This document shows positions 36,801-45,984 of a DNA stretch of 64,000 bases, one piece after another. The position numbers and the translations under genes were made by a program. How positions within the stretch are numbered: position 1 is the stretch's first letter; each line of letters opens with the position of its first letter. Source of the DNA: Bradyrhizobium sp. (lineage in GTDB: Bacteria > Pseudomonadota > Alphaproteobacteria > Rhizobiales > Xanthobacteraceae); NCBI RefSeq assembly GCF_016219575.1, contig NZ_JACRMG010000016.1, forward strand, positions 1 through 64,000, in the 5' to 3' direction. Below the pieces are notes generated by a model. That model had not been told where the DNA came from. It worked only from the letters and a program-made list of their open reading frames with translations, and did no database searches.

Positions 36801-37191
36801 GGACAAGTCCTGTTGCTGCGGTCCTCAGGTCAAGGCCGCGAGTTGGTCTGGATAGCCCATCAACTCACCGTGACGCTTCGCGGTGCCGGCCCCGGGAAAC
36901 GGGCAAGGCCCGGGGTGATCCGCCAATTGAGTGGGAAACGGGCAATCCGAGGTTCAACGGCAAAAAACGCGAGCAAAATAAACGCCATCGCCGTCGATAC
37001 GTTGGCGGAGAGATATGGCCGGGCCGGGGCGATGTCAACGTGGCCCAAGGGCGCTTTGAGCGCGCCTCGAGAGCGCGCTGAATGTCAGGAAATTCATCAT
37101 TTTGACAGGTTTTTCGCGTTGCCAAGCCCCCTCGATTGGGCGAGTGTCCCGCCGCCCGAACACCCCCCCGTCTCAAGTTCAAGGATTTTGC
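36801..37191. other. 391-bp divergent intergenic region between secA and the parvulin gene
   Basis: Holds no gene. It contains GGGAAACGGGCAAGG and a near-copy GGGAAACGGGCAATC (around 36893 and 36930), a GC-rich stretch, and TTGACAGG at about 37102 that could be a -35 element for the parvulin gene, although no good -10 follows. No secM-like ORF was identified. Confidence 0.5.
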
Positions 37192-38106
37192 ATGACCGCC
37201 TCGTTCCCGGAAACGAAAACCGGCCTGCGCCTCGGCTTTGCCGCGGCCGTCGCTTTGGCCCTGATTGCCGGTTCGCCGGCACGCGCCGACGACAAGGTGC
37301 TGGCCAAGGTAAACGGGGTGGAGATCAAGGAGAGCGACGTGGCTCTCGCCGAAGAGGAGCTGGCGCCGTCGCTGCAGCAGATGGACCCCGCCGCCCGCAA
37401 GGAGAACGTGCTGGGCTTCCTGATCGACCTGCAGATCGTGGCCAAGGCCGCCGAAGACAAGAAGATCGAGAACACCGACGACTTCAAGAAGCGCCTCGCC
37501 TTCACCCGCAAGCGGCTGATGATGGACAGCCTGCTCGCCGCCGAGGGCAAGGCCGCCACCACCGAAGAGGCCATGAAGAAGGTCTATGAGGAGGCCGCCA
37601 AGCAGATCACCGGCGAGGCTGAGGTGCGCGCCCGCCACATCCTGGTCGAGACCGAGGCCGAGGCCAAGGCCGTGGTTGAGGAGCTGAAGAAGGGCGCCGA
37701 TTTCGCCGAACTCGCCAAGAAGAAATCGAAGGATCCGGGCGCCTCCGACGGCGGCGACCTCGGCTTCTTCACCAAGGACCAGATGGTGCCGGAATTCTCG
37801 GCGGTCGCCTTCACGCTGGAGCCCGGCAAGATTTCCGACCCCGTGAAGTCGCAGTTCGGCTGGCACGTGATCAAGGTCGAGGAAAAGCGCAACCGCCAGG
37901 CTCCGCCGATCGACCAGGTCAAGGGCCAGATCGAGACCTATGTGACGCGCAAGGCGCAGGCCGAGTATGTCGGAAAGCTCCGCGAAGCCGCCAAGGTCGA
38001 GCGCACCGACAAGCCGGCCGACGCCGCCAAGCCGGCGGATGCAAAGCCGGAAGCCGCCAAGGAGCCGGCCAAGTCCGATTCCAAGATGGCGCCGCCGAAG
38101 AAGTAA
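37192..38106 (+). CDS. Periplasmic parvulin-type peptidyl-prolyl isomerase
   Basis: A 304-residue foldase: signal peptide about 1-32 (SPARADD), an N-terminal SurA/PrsA-like helical region (VLAKVNGVEIKESDVALAEEEL), the rotamase core (about 140-235: EVRARHILVETEAEAKAVVEELKKGADFAELAKKKSKDPGASDGGDLGFF, then FGWHVIKVEEKR) and a Lys/Ala/Pro-rich tail. It helps exported proteins fold in the periplasm. It is divergent from secA, which fits a secretion role. Confidence 0.94.
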   Translation: MTASFPETKTGLRLGFAAAVALALIAGSPARADDKVLAKVNGVEIKESDVALAEEELAPSLQQMDPAARKENVLGFLIDLQIVAKAAEDKKIENTDDFKKRLAFTRKRLMMDSLLAAEGKAATTEEAMKKVYEEAAKQITGEAEVRARHILVETEAEAKAVVEELKKGADFAELAKKKSKDPGASDGGDLGFFTKDQMVPEFSAVAFTLEPGKISDPVKSQFGWHVIKVEEKRNRQAPPIDQVKGQIETYVTRKAQAEYVGKLREAAKVERTDKPADAAKPADAKPEAAKEPAKSDSKMAPPKK

Positions 38107-38138
38107 ATCGACTTCGCAGGAAAATTTCAGTAATTTGA

Positions 38139-38224
38139 CGTCATGCCCGGCCTTGTGCCGGGCATCCACGTCTTAAGACCCTCCAAGAAAGACGTGGATG
38201 GCCGGGACAAACCCGGCCATGACG
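38139..38224. repeat. Palindromic repeat (CGTCATGCCCGGC family), copy 4
   Basis: CGTCATGCCCGGCCTTGTGC, CATCCACGTCTT and AAGACGTGGATG, GGCCGGGACAAACCCGGCCA, CATGACG. It lies between the parvulin gene and argJ, which are in the same direction. Confidence 0.9.
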
Positions 38225-38254
38225 ATTCCTCCTATCTTTTTTTGGATTTGACCC

Positions 38255-39496
38255 ATGTCCACTGCCGTCTCGCCCCTTGCCCCCACCGACGTGCCCGCCA
38301 TGCCCGAAATCGCCGGCGTGAGGCTTGCGACCGCGGCGGCCGGCATCCGTTACAAGGGACGCACCGACGTGCTGCTCGCGGTGATGGACGAGGGCACCAC
38401 GGTGGCGGGCGTCTTCACCAAGTCGAAATGCCCCTCGGCGCCGGTGGAATGGTGCCGCGCCAAGCTCAAGCGCGGGCAGGCCCGCGCGCTGGTGGTGAAT
38501 TCCGGCAATGCCAACGCCTTCACCGGCAAGACCGGCAAGCAGTCGACGGCGCTGACGGCGCAGATCGCGGCAAAGGCCGTCGGCTGCACGGTCAACGACA
38601 TCTTCCTCGCCTCGACCGGCGTGATCGGCGAGCCGCTCGATGCGACGAAGTTCGACGGCGTGCTGGCGCAGCTCAACGAAACGGCCGTGCCCGGCGACTG
38701 GATGAGCGCCGCGCGCGCCATCATGACCACCGATACCTTTCCCAAGGTCGCCACCGCCACCGTCAAGCTCGGCAAGGCCAGCGTCACCATCAACGGCATG
38801 GCCAAGGGCGCCGGCATGATCATGCCCGACATGGCGACGATGCTGTCGTTCGTGTTCACCGATGCGCCGCTGTCGAGCGCCGTGCTGCAGTCGCTGCTGA
38901 AGAGCGGCGTCGAGGACACCTTCAATGCGGTGACGATCGACGGCGACACGTCGACGTCGGACACGCTGCTGGCCTTCGCGACGGGCGCCGCCGCCGCGAA
39001 CGGCGCGCCGAAGATCACGCGCGCCAGCGATCCCCGGCTGAAGGCGTTTGCCAAGGCGTTTTACGAGGTGCTCGCCGATCTCAGCGAACAGGTGGCGCGC
39101 GACGGCGAAGGCGCGCGAAAGCTGGTCGAGGTCGTGGTCGAGGGCGCGACCACCAAGGCTTCCGCGCGGAAAATCGCGATGTCGATCGCCAACTCGCCGC
39201 TGGTGAAGACGGCAATCGCAGGCGAGGACGCCAACTGGGGCCGCGTGGTCATGGCGGTCGGCAAGGCAGGCCAACCCGCCGATCGCGACAAGCTCTCGAT
39301 CTCCTTCAACGGCATCCGCGTGGCGAAAAGCGGTGCGCGCGACCCTTCCTACAACGAGACGGAAGTGTCGGAGGCGATGAAGGCGCCGAAGGTCCAGATC
39401 AAGGTTGCGCTCGGCCTGGGCAAGGGCCGCGACCGCGTGCTGACCTGCGACCTCACCAAGGAATATGTCGCGATCAACGGCGACTACAGGTCGTAG
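38255..39496 (+). CDS. argJ: Bifunctional ornithine acetyltransferase / N-acetylglutamate synthase
   Basis: Transfers the acetyl group from N-acetylornithine to glutamate in the cyclic arginine pathway. The 413-residue precursor has the self-cleavage site in [16 protein letters not shown] (between Ala and Thr, Thr being the nucleophile, near residue 202), and [22 protein letters not shown] and the C-terminal AINGDYRS conserved in the family. In this lineage argJ often stands next to mutT, and mutT lies 1.7 kb away here. Confidence 0.96.
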   Translation: MSTAVSPLAPTDVPAMPEIAGVRLATAAAGIRYKGRTDVLLAVMDEGTTVAGVFTKSKCPSAPVEWCRAKLKRGQARALVVNSGNANAFTGKTGKQSTALTAQIAAKAVGCTVNDIFLASTGVIGEPLDATKFDGVLAQLNETAVPGDWMSAARAIMTTDTFPKVATATVKLGKASVTINGMAKGAGMIMPDMATMLSFVFTDAPLSSAVLQSLLKSGVEDTFNAVTIDGDTSTSDTLLAFATGAAAANGAPKITRASDPRLKAFAKAFYEVLADLSEQVARDGEGARKLVEVVVEGATTKASARKIAMSIANSPLVKTAIAGEDANWGRVVMAVGKAGQPADRDKLSISFNGIRVAKSGARDPSYNETEVSEAMKAPKVQIKVALGLGKGRDRVLTCDLTKEYVAINGDYRS

Positions 39497-39519
39497 AACT
39501 CCGGCTCAAGGCGCGTGTG

Positions 39520-39632
39520 TTGGGGCCTCGTGGTTCGAGACGCGCGGCGATGCCGCGCTCCTCACCATGAGGAGTTAGACCTCATCCTGAGGAGCCACGC
39601 ACAGCGTGGCGTCTCGAAGGATGAAGCCCCAA
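39520..39632. repeat. Dispersed repeat (TTGGGGCCTC ... GAAGCCCCAA)
   Basis: TTGGGGC and GCCCCAA bound an element with inner inverted pairs (CTCATGGT/ACCATGAG-like, GCGTGGCGTCTCGAAGGATG) that I know from Bradyrhizobium intergenic DNA. It lies between convergent argJ and the TadG-like gene. Confidence 0.75.
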
Positions 39633-39647
39633 AGCGGAACAACAGCG

Positions 39648-40970
39648 TCAACCCGATATCCTCGCGTCTGCCACTGCCTTCTTGAACAGCGCGTTCATGG
39701 CATCGGAAATGCCCTGGGTCATGCTGACCTCGAAATACAGGCCCGGCGAGGCGCAGCTCTGCATGTTCTGGGCGATCTCGCTGTTCGGCGACGGGCCATA
39801 GGGGCCGGCGTTGAACGGCGCGATCCATTTATTGTACCAATTGTTGGTCGGCAGATCGAGATAGGTGGTGTAGAGCACCGCGATCTTGATGCCGCGGTTC
39901 TTGATGGTGGTGCAGAGCGCGGGATCGATCGGCGACTGGCAGCGCGAGCCCGACGTCACCGGCTTCAGGCACCCCGAATTGTCTTCGTCGGCAACGCCGT
40001 CGGACACGAAGAACAGGTATTTCAGCGGCGCCGAGGAAGTACCCGTCCCCGGCGAGGAGATCGCGGAATTCATCGCCGGAAAGATGTTGGTGTACTGCGT
40101 GTGCTGGTCCTTGTTCTCGTTCTGACCGTTGACCGTCATCAGGTCGATATTGCCCGCCGCCGACTTGGCGCTGGTCAGGCTCGATGACAGCGAGAACAGG
40201 TTACGCAGCCCGGTGGTTGAGGCGGAAGCGCCGAAGTCGTAGATCGCCATGCGGAACTGGTTCGAATAGGTCTGCATGTTGGCGGCCGTATCCATCAACT
40301 GCTGCGTCGCGCTGCGGAGCACGTCGATGCGCGTGGTGACGCCGAGCGACTTCGCCAGATTGTAGTAGTTGCTGGAATCCTTGAGATCGTGGCAGGCGAA
40401 GGCGCAGGCATCCTTGGTGTTGGCCACCATCTTGGCGACGTCCGCAGTCGTCGCGCCGACGCCCATCGACGGCGAGTTGTCGAGCAGCAGGTAGAAATCG
40501 ACGTATTGCGGCATCGTGGCGGTGCCGGTGGAGGCGCCCGTGACCGTCATCTTGCTCAGGCCGGCGACGCCGAGAAACATCATCGGCACCTCCGCGGAGA
40601 AATCCACCTTGGAAGTGAGGACGCCGCTCACCTTGTTGACGGTGACGGTCAGGCCCTTCAGCGTGTAGCCGGTGACGCCGCTCATATTGGCATTGAAGAG
40701 GTTGGTGGCGTCAGTGACGCCGGAGGCGATCGCGCCATCCGAACTCATATTGCCGGCGGCGATGAAGGCCGGCGACTTCTTCGCCACCGAGCCGACGCTG
40801 GCGGCATCAGCGGCCGCCTGCAGCTTGGACCTGATCGCGGTCGCACGGATGTAGTCGAGGGCCCCTCCGGCCGCCGAGACCATCGGCACCAGCGAGAGAC
40901 AGAAGATGACGGCTATATTGCCGGAGCGGTCGCCGAGGAAACGGCTGAATTCACGAAGCAAAGCACGCAT
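39648..40970 (-). CDS. TadG-like pilus-assembly protein with VWA domain
   Basis: A 440-residue protein. The N-terminus has a TadE/TadG-type hydrophobic segment preceded by basic residues (FLGDRSGNIAVIFCLSLVPMVSAAGGALDY, about 10-40), then a von Willebrand A domain with the MIDAS motif LLLDNSPSMG (about 157-166) and LFFVSDGVADED later. Such proteins belong to Tad/Flp pilus systems or act as separate surface proteins. No other tad genes are nearby. The start MRALLREF is chosen to place the membrane segment at the end; the frame is open further upstream. Confidence 0.88.
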   Translation of the reverse strand: MRALLREFSRFLGDRSGNIAVIFCLSLVPMVSAAGGALDYIRATAIRSKLQAAADAASVGSVAKKSPAFIAAGNMSSDGAIASGVTDATNLFNANMSGVTGYTLKGLTVTVNKVSGVLTSKVDFSAEVPMMFLGVAGLSKMTVTGASTGTATMPQYVDFYLLLDNSPSMGVGATTADVAKMVANTKDACAFACHDLKDSSNYYNLAKSLGVTTRIDVLRSATQQLMDTAANMQTYSNQFRMAIYDFGASASTTGLRNLFSLSSSLTSAKSAAGNIDLMTVNGQNENKDQHTQYTNIFPAMNSAISSPGTGTSSAPLKYLFFVSDGVADEDNSGCLKPVTSGSRCQSPIDPALCTTIKNRGIKIAVLYTTYLDLPTNNWYNKWIAPFNAGPYGPSPNSEIAQNMQSCASPGLYFEVSMTQGISDAMNALFKKAVADARISG

Positions 40971-41166
40971 TAGGGACGCCTGTTCTGGGCAAGACTTGTC
41001 TGGACAATACAAGTGCAGCTTTGCACCCAATCGGTTAATTTCAGGCTTAACGGGCCACGCGACGCAGGCGGGATGAACAAAGCAGTTGGTGAAGGCCGGT
41101 CCGGCGGCTATGGAAGTCCGTATTATTCCCGACAGCTGCACTCAAAATAGGCAAACCGCGCTTCGC

Positions 41167-41577
41167 ATGGCCGACTTCAAACTCACCCTCGTGGTCGCCT
41201 GCGCGCTGATCGATACCGACAAGCGGGTGCTGATCGCTCAGCGGCCGGAAGGCAAGACGCTGGCGGGCTTGTGGGAATTCCCGGGCGGCAAGGTCGAGCC
41301 GGGCGAGCGGCCGGAGCAGACGCTGATCCGCGAACTGCATGAGGAGCTCGGCATCGACGTCGCCGAGCCGTGCCTGGCGCCGCTGACTTTCGCCAGCCAC
41401 GGCTATGAGACGTTTCATCTGCTGATGCCGCTCTACATCTGCAGGCGCTGGGAAGGCCAGGTGATGGCGCGCGAGGGCCAGAACCTCGCCTGGGTGCGCG
41501 CGACCAAGCTGCGCGACTATCCGATGCCGCCCGCGGACATTCCGCTGATCCCGCATCTGATCGACTTGCTGCTGTAG
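41167..41577 (+). CDS. mutT: 8-oxo-dGTP diphosphatase (MutT, Nudix)
   Basis: Hydrolyses oxidised guanine nucleotides and so prevents A:T to C:G transversions. The 136-residue protein has a complete Nudix box GGKVEPGERPEQTLIRELHEELGI (about 38-61). AQRPEGKTLAGLWEFPGGK is the MutT form of the preceding strand. Start MADFKLTLVVAC fits family length; the open frame upstream does not. Confidence 0.94.
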   Translation: MADFKLTLVVACALIDTDKRVLIAQRPEGKTLAGLWEFPGGKVEPGERPEQTLIRELHEELGIDVAEPCLAPLTFASHGYETFHLLMPLYICRRWEGQVMAREGQNLAWVRATKLRDYPMPPADIPLIPHLIDLLL

Positions 41578-41591
41578 CTCGCACTCAACGT

Positions 41592-41622
41592 CGTCATGGC
41601 CGGGCTTGTCCCGGGCATGACG
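41592..41622. repeat. Half-length CGTCATGGCCGGG palindrome
   Basis: CGTCATGGCCGGGCTTGTCCCGGGCATGACG is a single hairpin, a shortened member of the family at 1956. It lies between the convergent mutT and methyltransferase genes and may serve as a terminator. Confidence 0.8.
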
Positions 41623-41632
41623 GAGCAAGACG

Positions 41633-42478
41633 CTAGGGCTTCACGTTCTTCACCGCCGCCTCGAGGCTCGCCTTCGCCGAACCCGGGCGCAGCGGCTTTT
41701 GCTGGCTCTCATGCGGCGCCCACGCGGAGAGCCAGACGATGTCGAAGGTGGCGCGGATGCGGCCGTCCGGATCGGCAAAGCGCTCGGCGTAAATTTCCGA
41801 CATGCGCAGCATGGTGGCGATGCGCGTCGGCTTGCGCCGCCGCTCGATGAGAATATTGGTCGCGCCCATGCAACGCAGATCCTGCATCAGCGCGAAGGCA
41901 TTGTCGTAACGCACCACCACGGGATCGAGATCGGTCACCGGCAGCGCCAGTCCCGCGCGCTGCAGCAGATGGCCGATGTCGCGCAGGTCGGCGAAGGGTG
42001 CGACGCGCGGCGACACGCCGCCCTCGATCTCGGCTTCGGCATGGGCAAAGGATTGCCTGAGCTCGGTGAGCGTGTCGCCGCCGAGCATGGCCGCCAGCAA
42101 CAGACCGTCAGGCCGCAGCGCGCGGCGGATTTGCGCGAGCACACCGGGCAGATCATTCACGAATTGAAAGGCGAGCGCGGAGACGGCGAGATCGAGCGAT
42201 TCCGGCTGCAGCGGCAGGACCTCGCTGCCGCCATCGAGCGCGATCCGCGCCACCGATCTGAAACGGTCGGCCAGCGGCGGGCGCAGCACCTCGCCCGGCG
42301 TCCAGATGTCGGCGACATCGGCGAAATCGCGGGTCACCGCGGCAAGGCGGTCGGCCATGTCTTCGGCGACGCGATCGAGCAGGAAGGTCGCCTCTCCCTG
42401 CCTGCGCGCCCGCGCCTGCCGCGCGCGCAGCAGCGCGCGGTCGAACAGGAGGGGCGTGGGATTGGCGGTCGCGGCCAT
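41633..42478 (-). CDS. NDUFAF5/BioC-like SAM-dependent methyltransferase
   Basis: A 281-residue protein beginning LLFDRALLRARQARARRQGEATFLLDRVAEDMADRLAAV, the NDUFAF5 (C20orf7) family start. The rest is methyltransferase-like: LDLAVSALAFQFVNDLPGVLAQIRRALRPDGLLLAAMLGGDTLTELRQ. The SAM-binding motif I (normally xLDLGxGxG) reads VADIWTPGEVL, so it is degenerate. NDUFAF5 hydroxylates an Arg of a complex I subunit. Start is the ATG before AATANPTP. Divergent from comF by 78 nt. Confidence 0.87.
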   Translation of the reverse strand: MAATANPTPLLFDRALLRARQARARRQGEATFLLDRVAEDMADRLAAVTRDFADVADIWTPGEVLRPPLADRFRSVARIALDGGSEVLPLQPESLDLAVSALAFQFVNDLPGVLAQIRRALRPDGLLLAAMLGGDTLTELRQSFAHAEAEIEGGVSPRVAPFADLRDIGHLLQRAGLALPVTDLDPVVVRYDNAFALMQDLRCMGATNILIERRRKPTRIATMLRMSEIYAERFADPDGRIRATFDIVWLSAWAPHESQQKPLRPGSAKASLEAAVKNVKP

Positions 42479-42556
42479 GGCCGGTTGGTACGCCGACGGG
42501 CCCGGCTCTGCAATCGCCTGCTTGAGCAGCGTGCGGGGCGGCGCTAGCCTCGACCC

Positions 42557-43342
42557 ATGGATGCCAAAACCTCTTTCCCCTCGATCGTCGGCCATCTGCG
42601 CGGCGCCTGGGCTGTGGCCGCGAAATTCGCGCTCGATATCGCGCTGCCCACGCTGTGCGTTTCCTGCCGCGAGCCAGTGGATGGCGAAGGCGTCTGCGCG
42701 GAATGCTGGGCAAAGCTGTCGTTCATCGAACCGCCCTACTGCCCGCGGCTCGGCATCCCCTTTGTCTACGATCCCGGGCCGGAGCTGCTGTCGATGGAGG
42801 CGATCGCCAACCCGCCGGCCTACCGGCGCGCTCGCGCTGCGGTGCGCTATGACGACGTCGCGCGCACTCTGGTGCATGCGCTGAAATACCATGACCGCAC
42901 CGACCTGGCTCCGACCATGGGACGCTGGATGGCGCGGGCGGGCCGCGAGCTGCTTGATGAAGCCGATGTGCTGGTGCCGGTTCCCCTGCATTGGCGGCGC
43001 GGCTGGAGCCGCCGCTACAACCAGTCCGGGGCGCTGGCGCAGGCGATCGGGCGGCAAAGCGGGGTGAAAGTGGCCGCGGAAGCGCTGCGGCGGGTGCGCG
43101 CGACCGAACAGCAGATCGGCCTTTCGCGTGCCCAGCGCGCCAGCAATGTGCAGGGCGCGTTCAAGGTCGCACCGGACCGCATGGCTGACATCCAGGGCCG
43201 CCGCGTGGTGCTGATCGACGACGTGTTAACCTCCGGCGCCACTTCGGATGCCTGCGCCCGGGCATTGCTGCGCGCCAAAGCAGCGCAGGTCGACGTGCTG
43301 GTGTTCGCCCGGGTTGTGGACAGCCACAAAGCGCCCATATAA
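42557..43342 (+). CDS. comF: ComF-family phosphoribosyltransferase-like protein
   Basis: A 261-residue protein with a zinc-binding N-terminus (LCVSCREPVDGEGVCAECW, about 34-52) and a PRTase fold at the end: VPVPLHWRRGWSRRYNQSGALAQAIG and the PRPP loop VVLIDDVLTSGATSDACARAL (about 219-239). ComF-like proteins are linked to natural DNA uptake, though many bacteria keep them with no known competence. It heads a run with grxC, an amidase and DUF1178. Confidence 0.92.
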   Translation: MDAKTSFPSIVGHLRGAWAVAAKFALDIALPTLCVSCREPVDGEGVCAECWAKLSFIEPPYCPRLGIPFVYDPGPELLSMEAIANPPAYRRARAAVRYDDVARTLVHALKYHDRTDLAPTMGRWMARAGRELLDEADVLVPVPLHWRRGWSRRYNQSGALAQAIGRQSGVKVAAEALRRVRATEQQIGLSRAQRASNVQGAFKVAPDRMADIQGRRVVLIDDVLTSGATSDACARALLRAKAAQVDVLVFARVVDSHKAPI

Positions 43343-43367
43343 TCGGGGCGTATTCGCAGGAATCGAG

Positions 43368-43640
43368 ATGCCGGCTGCCATTGAAATCTACACCCGTCCG
43401 GGCTGCGGCTATTGCACCGCTGCAAAGACGCTGCTGACGCGCAAGAACGCGCCGTTCACCGAGTTCAACCTCTCGGCCGACCCCGCCTATCGCGACGAGA
43501 TGTATCGGCGCGCGGGCGCCGGCTCGACCTTCCCGCAAATCTTCATCGGCAAGACCCATGTGGGCGGCTGCGACGAGCTCTATGCGCTCGACCGCGCCGG
43601 CGAACTGGACGGGCTGCTTGCAGCCGAAGGCGTGCTCTGA
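43368..43640 (+). CDS. grxC: Glutaredoxin 3
   Basis: A 90-residue glutaredoxin that reduces disulfides with glutathione. The active site is CGYC (residues 13-16), with Gly in place of the commoner Pro. GSTFPQIFIGKTHVGGCDELYAL supplies the cis-Pro and glutathione-binding loop. Its TGA overlaps the ATG of the amidase gene by one base, so translation is coupled. Confidence 0.95.
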   Translation: MPAAIEIYTRPGCGYCTAAKTLLTRKNAPFTEFNLSADPAYRDEMYRRAGAGSTFPQIFIGKTHVGGCDELYALDRAGELDGLLAAEGVL

Positions 43641-44518
43641 TGGGCACAGACAACAAATTCACCGCCGCGATGGTGCAGATGCGCACCTCCCTTCTACCCG
43701 AGCCGAGCCTCGAGCAGGGCATGAAGCTGATCCGCGAGGCCGCAGCGCAGGGCGCCGACTATGTGCAGACGCCCGAGGTCAGCAACATGATGCAGCTGAA
43801 CCGCAAGGCGCTGTTCGAGCATCTGGCGACGGAAGAAGACGACACGTCGCTGAAGGCGTACCGCGCGCTGGCGAAGGAATTGAAAATCCATCTCCATGTC
43901 GGATCGCTGGCGCTGAAGTTCTCGGCCGAGAAGGCGGTCAACCGCTCCTTCCTGATCTCGCCCGACGGCGCCGTGCTGGCAAGCTACGACAAGATCCACA
44001 TGTTCGACATCGACCTGCCCGGCGGTGAGAGCTACCGCGAGTCCGCCAACTACCAGCCGGGCGAGACGGCGGTGATCTCCGACCTGCCCTGGGGCCGCAT
44101 CGGGCTCACCATCTGCTACGACGTGCGCTTCCCGGCGCTGTATCGAGCGCTGGCCGAGAGCGGCGCCTCCTTCCTCACGGTGCCGTCGGCCTTCACCCGC
44201 AAGACGGGCGAGGCGCACTGGCATGTGCTGCTGCGCTCGCGCGCCATCGAGACCGGCTGCTTCGTGTTCGCCGCAGCACAGGCCGGCATGCATGAGAACA
44301 AGCGCGAGACCTTCGGGCACTCGCTGATCATCGATCCTTGGGGCGTCGTCATCGCCGAGGGCGGTGTCGAGCCCGGCGTGTTCATGGCCGAGATTGATCC
44401 GGCCAAGGTCGAGACCGCGCGCAAGACCATTCCGTCGCTGCAGCATGGCCGCCGCTTCGGCATCGCCGATCCCAAGGCAGGGCCCGAACATCTGCACCTG
44501 GTGCGGGGCTCGGCATGA
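43640..44518 (+). CDS. Carbon-nitrogen hydrolase (Nit2/omega-amidase-like)
   Basis: A 292-residue nitrilase-superfamily enzyme with the Glu-Lys-Cys triad in TPEVSN (Glu about 47), YDKIHMFDIDLP (Lys about 118) and TICYDVRFPALYRAL (Cys about 157). The group includes Nit1 deaminated-glutathione amidase and omega-amidase. Cotranscription with a glutaredoxin favours a glutathione-related substrate, an inference. The stop overlaps the start of DUF1178 by four bases. Confidence 0.92.
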   Translation: MGTDNKFTAAMVQMRTSLLPEPSLEQGMKLIREAAAQGADYVQTPEVSNMMQLNRKALFEHLATEEDDTSLKAYRALAKELKIHLHVGSLALKFSAEKAVNRSFLISPDGAVLASYDKIHMFDIDLPGGESYRESANYQPGETAVISDLPWGRIGLTICYDVRFPALYRALAESGASFLTVPSAFTRKTGEAHWHVLLRSRAIETGCFVFAAAQAGMHENKRETFGHSLIIDPWGVVIAEGGVEPGVFMAEIDPAKVETARKTIPSLQHGRRFGIADPKAGPEHLHLVRGSA

Positions 44519-44997
44519 TCCGCTACACGCTGCGCTGCGAGCAGAGCCACTCGTTCGAGAGCTGGTTCCAGAGTTCTGCCGCCTACGACCAGCAGGTGAA
44601 GCGCAAGCTCGTCACTTGCCCGGTGTGCGGCTCGGTCAAGGTCGAAAAGGCCATCATGGCCCCGCGCATCGTCAGCAAGAAGGGCCGCGACAAGGCGCCG
44701 GCGCCTGCACCGGTGGAAGCCGCTGCGCCCGCGGAAGCGCCGGCCAACGAGCCGACCTCGCTGATGATGGCGCAGGAGCGCGAGCTGCGCGCCAAGATCA
44801 AGGAACTGCGCGACCACATCGTCAAGAACGCCGACAATGTCGGCGAGCGTTTCCCGAACGAAGCGCGGGCCATGCATTACGGCGACAAGGAACACCGCCC
44901 GATCTACGGCGAGGCCTCGCCCGAAGAGGCGCGCGCGCTGATCGACGAGGGTGTCGAAGTCTCGCCGCTGCCGACGCTGCCGGAAGACCGGAACTGA
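44515..44997 (+). CDS. DUF1178 protein
   Basis: A 160-residue protein with IRYTLRCEQSHSFESWFQSSAAYDQQ at the N-terminus and a CPVCGS pair, giving a probable zinc knuckle from Cys 8 and Cys 37/40. The middle is Ala/Pro-rich, and the end (GERFPNEARAMHYGDKEHRPIYGEASPEEARALIDEGVEVSPLP) is the strongly conserved part. Function unknown. ATGA overlap with the amidase gene shows coupling. It converges with the EamA gene, 3 nt apart. Confidence 0.92.
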   Translation: MIRYTLRCEQSHSFESWFQSSAAYDQQVKRKLVTCPVCGSVKVEKAIMAPRIVSKKGRDKAPAPAPVEAAAPAEAPANEPTSLMMAQERELRAKIKELRDHIVKNADNVGERFPNEARAMHYGDKEHRPIYGEASPEEARALIDEGVEVSPLPTLPEDRN

Positions 44998-45000
44998 CGC

Positions 45001-45900
45001 TTACACCGCCACCAGCAGCGCCACGCCCACCACGATCAGCAGGATGCCAACCCCTTCGCGCGCCGACACCGGCTGCTTGAAGGAATAATACGACACCGCC
45101 TGCGCGAACAGCACTTCCACCAGCGCCAGCGTGCGCACGTTGGCGGCCGCCGTCAGCGCGAACGCCAGGAACCAGAATTGCGAGGCGAAGGCGCCCATGA
45201 AGCCGGCGAGCATCGAGGGCCGCCACAGGGAAAGGATCGCCTTCAGGATTTGGGGCGCGCGCGCCAGCAGATAGATGGTCAGCACCAGCGACTGCACGAA
45301 CAGGCCCCACACCAGCGTGTAGGACGCCGCCGTCACGAAGGTCACGCCGGGCACCGTGATGATGGCGCCGCGAAAGCCGATCGCCGACAGCGCAAAGCAG
45401 CCGGCGGCGACGAGGCCGATGATGGTCGGCCGCAATTCGGCAAAGCCCTTTTCGCCGCCCGGCCGCAGCGCCGTGATGACGACGCCGATCGTGGCAATGA
45501 CGATCGCCAGCACCTTCAGCCAGGTCAGGTGATCGCCGAGAAAGACGAAGCCGAAGATCGCGGTCTGGATCGCCTCGGTCTTCAGATACGCCGTAGTCAC
45601 CACGAAGGAGCGCTCGTTCATCGCGAGCAGCATCAGCCCGGTGGCGACGATCTGGCTGAGCGCGCCAAGCAGCAGCCACGGCCAGAACGAAGCGGTCGGC
45701 CACGGCACGCGGTCGCCGCTGACCGCCACGACCACCGCGAAGAAGACCACCGAGAACGGAAAACCGAACAGGAAGCGGATATTGGTCGCGCCCCAGGTGC
45801 CGAGCGGCCCGGTCAGCGAACGCTGCATCGCGTTGCGCGCGACCTGGCCGAGCGCAGCGACGATGGTGAAGGGAATCCAGAGCGAGGCGACGGTGAACAT
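45001..45900 (-). CDS. EamA-family (DMT superfamily) transporter
   Basis: A 299-residue inner-membrane protein with about ten hydrophobic segments in two EamA halves (for example LWIPFTIVAALGQVARNAM, FVVTTAYLKTEAIQTAIFGFVFLGD, then LALVEVLFAQAVSYYSFKQPVSAREGVGILLIVVGVALL). Such proteins usually export small metabolites. The substrate cannot be told. It is a single gene, with a repeat at its 5' side. Confidence 0.9.
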   Translation of the reverse strand: MFTVASLWIPFTIVAALGQVARNAMQRSLTGPLGTWGATNIRFLFGFPFSVVFFAVVVAVSGDRVPWPTASFWPWLLLGALSQIVATGLMLLAMNERSFVVTTAYLKTEAIQTAIFGFVFLGDHLTWLKVLAIVIATIGVVITALRPGGEKGFAELRPTIIGLVAAGCFALSAIGFRGAIITVPGVTFVTAASYTLVWGLFVQSLVLTIYLLARAPQILKAILSLWRPSMLAGFMGAFASQFWFLAFALTAAANVRTLALVEVLFAQAVSYYSFKQPVSAREGVGILLIVVGVALLVAV

Positions 45901-45984
45901 GGGAGCGACCGGGCGGCGGGACCGCCAAGGTGCCGGGTGCAGGCTACGCGGTCAACGGGGGCGGCGCATGACAGGATTGCGCGG

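Noticed and set aside
41592..41622. Operator for mutT or the methyltransferase
   Set aside because: It belongs to the dispersed CGTCATG repeat family and lies between convergent gene ends.
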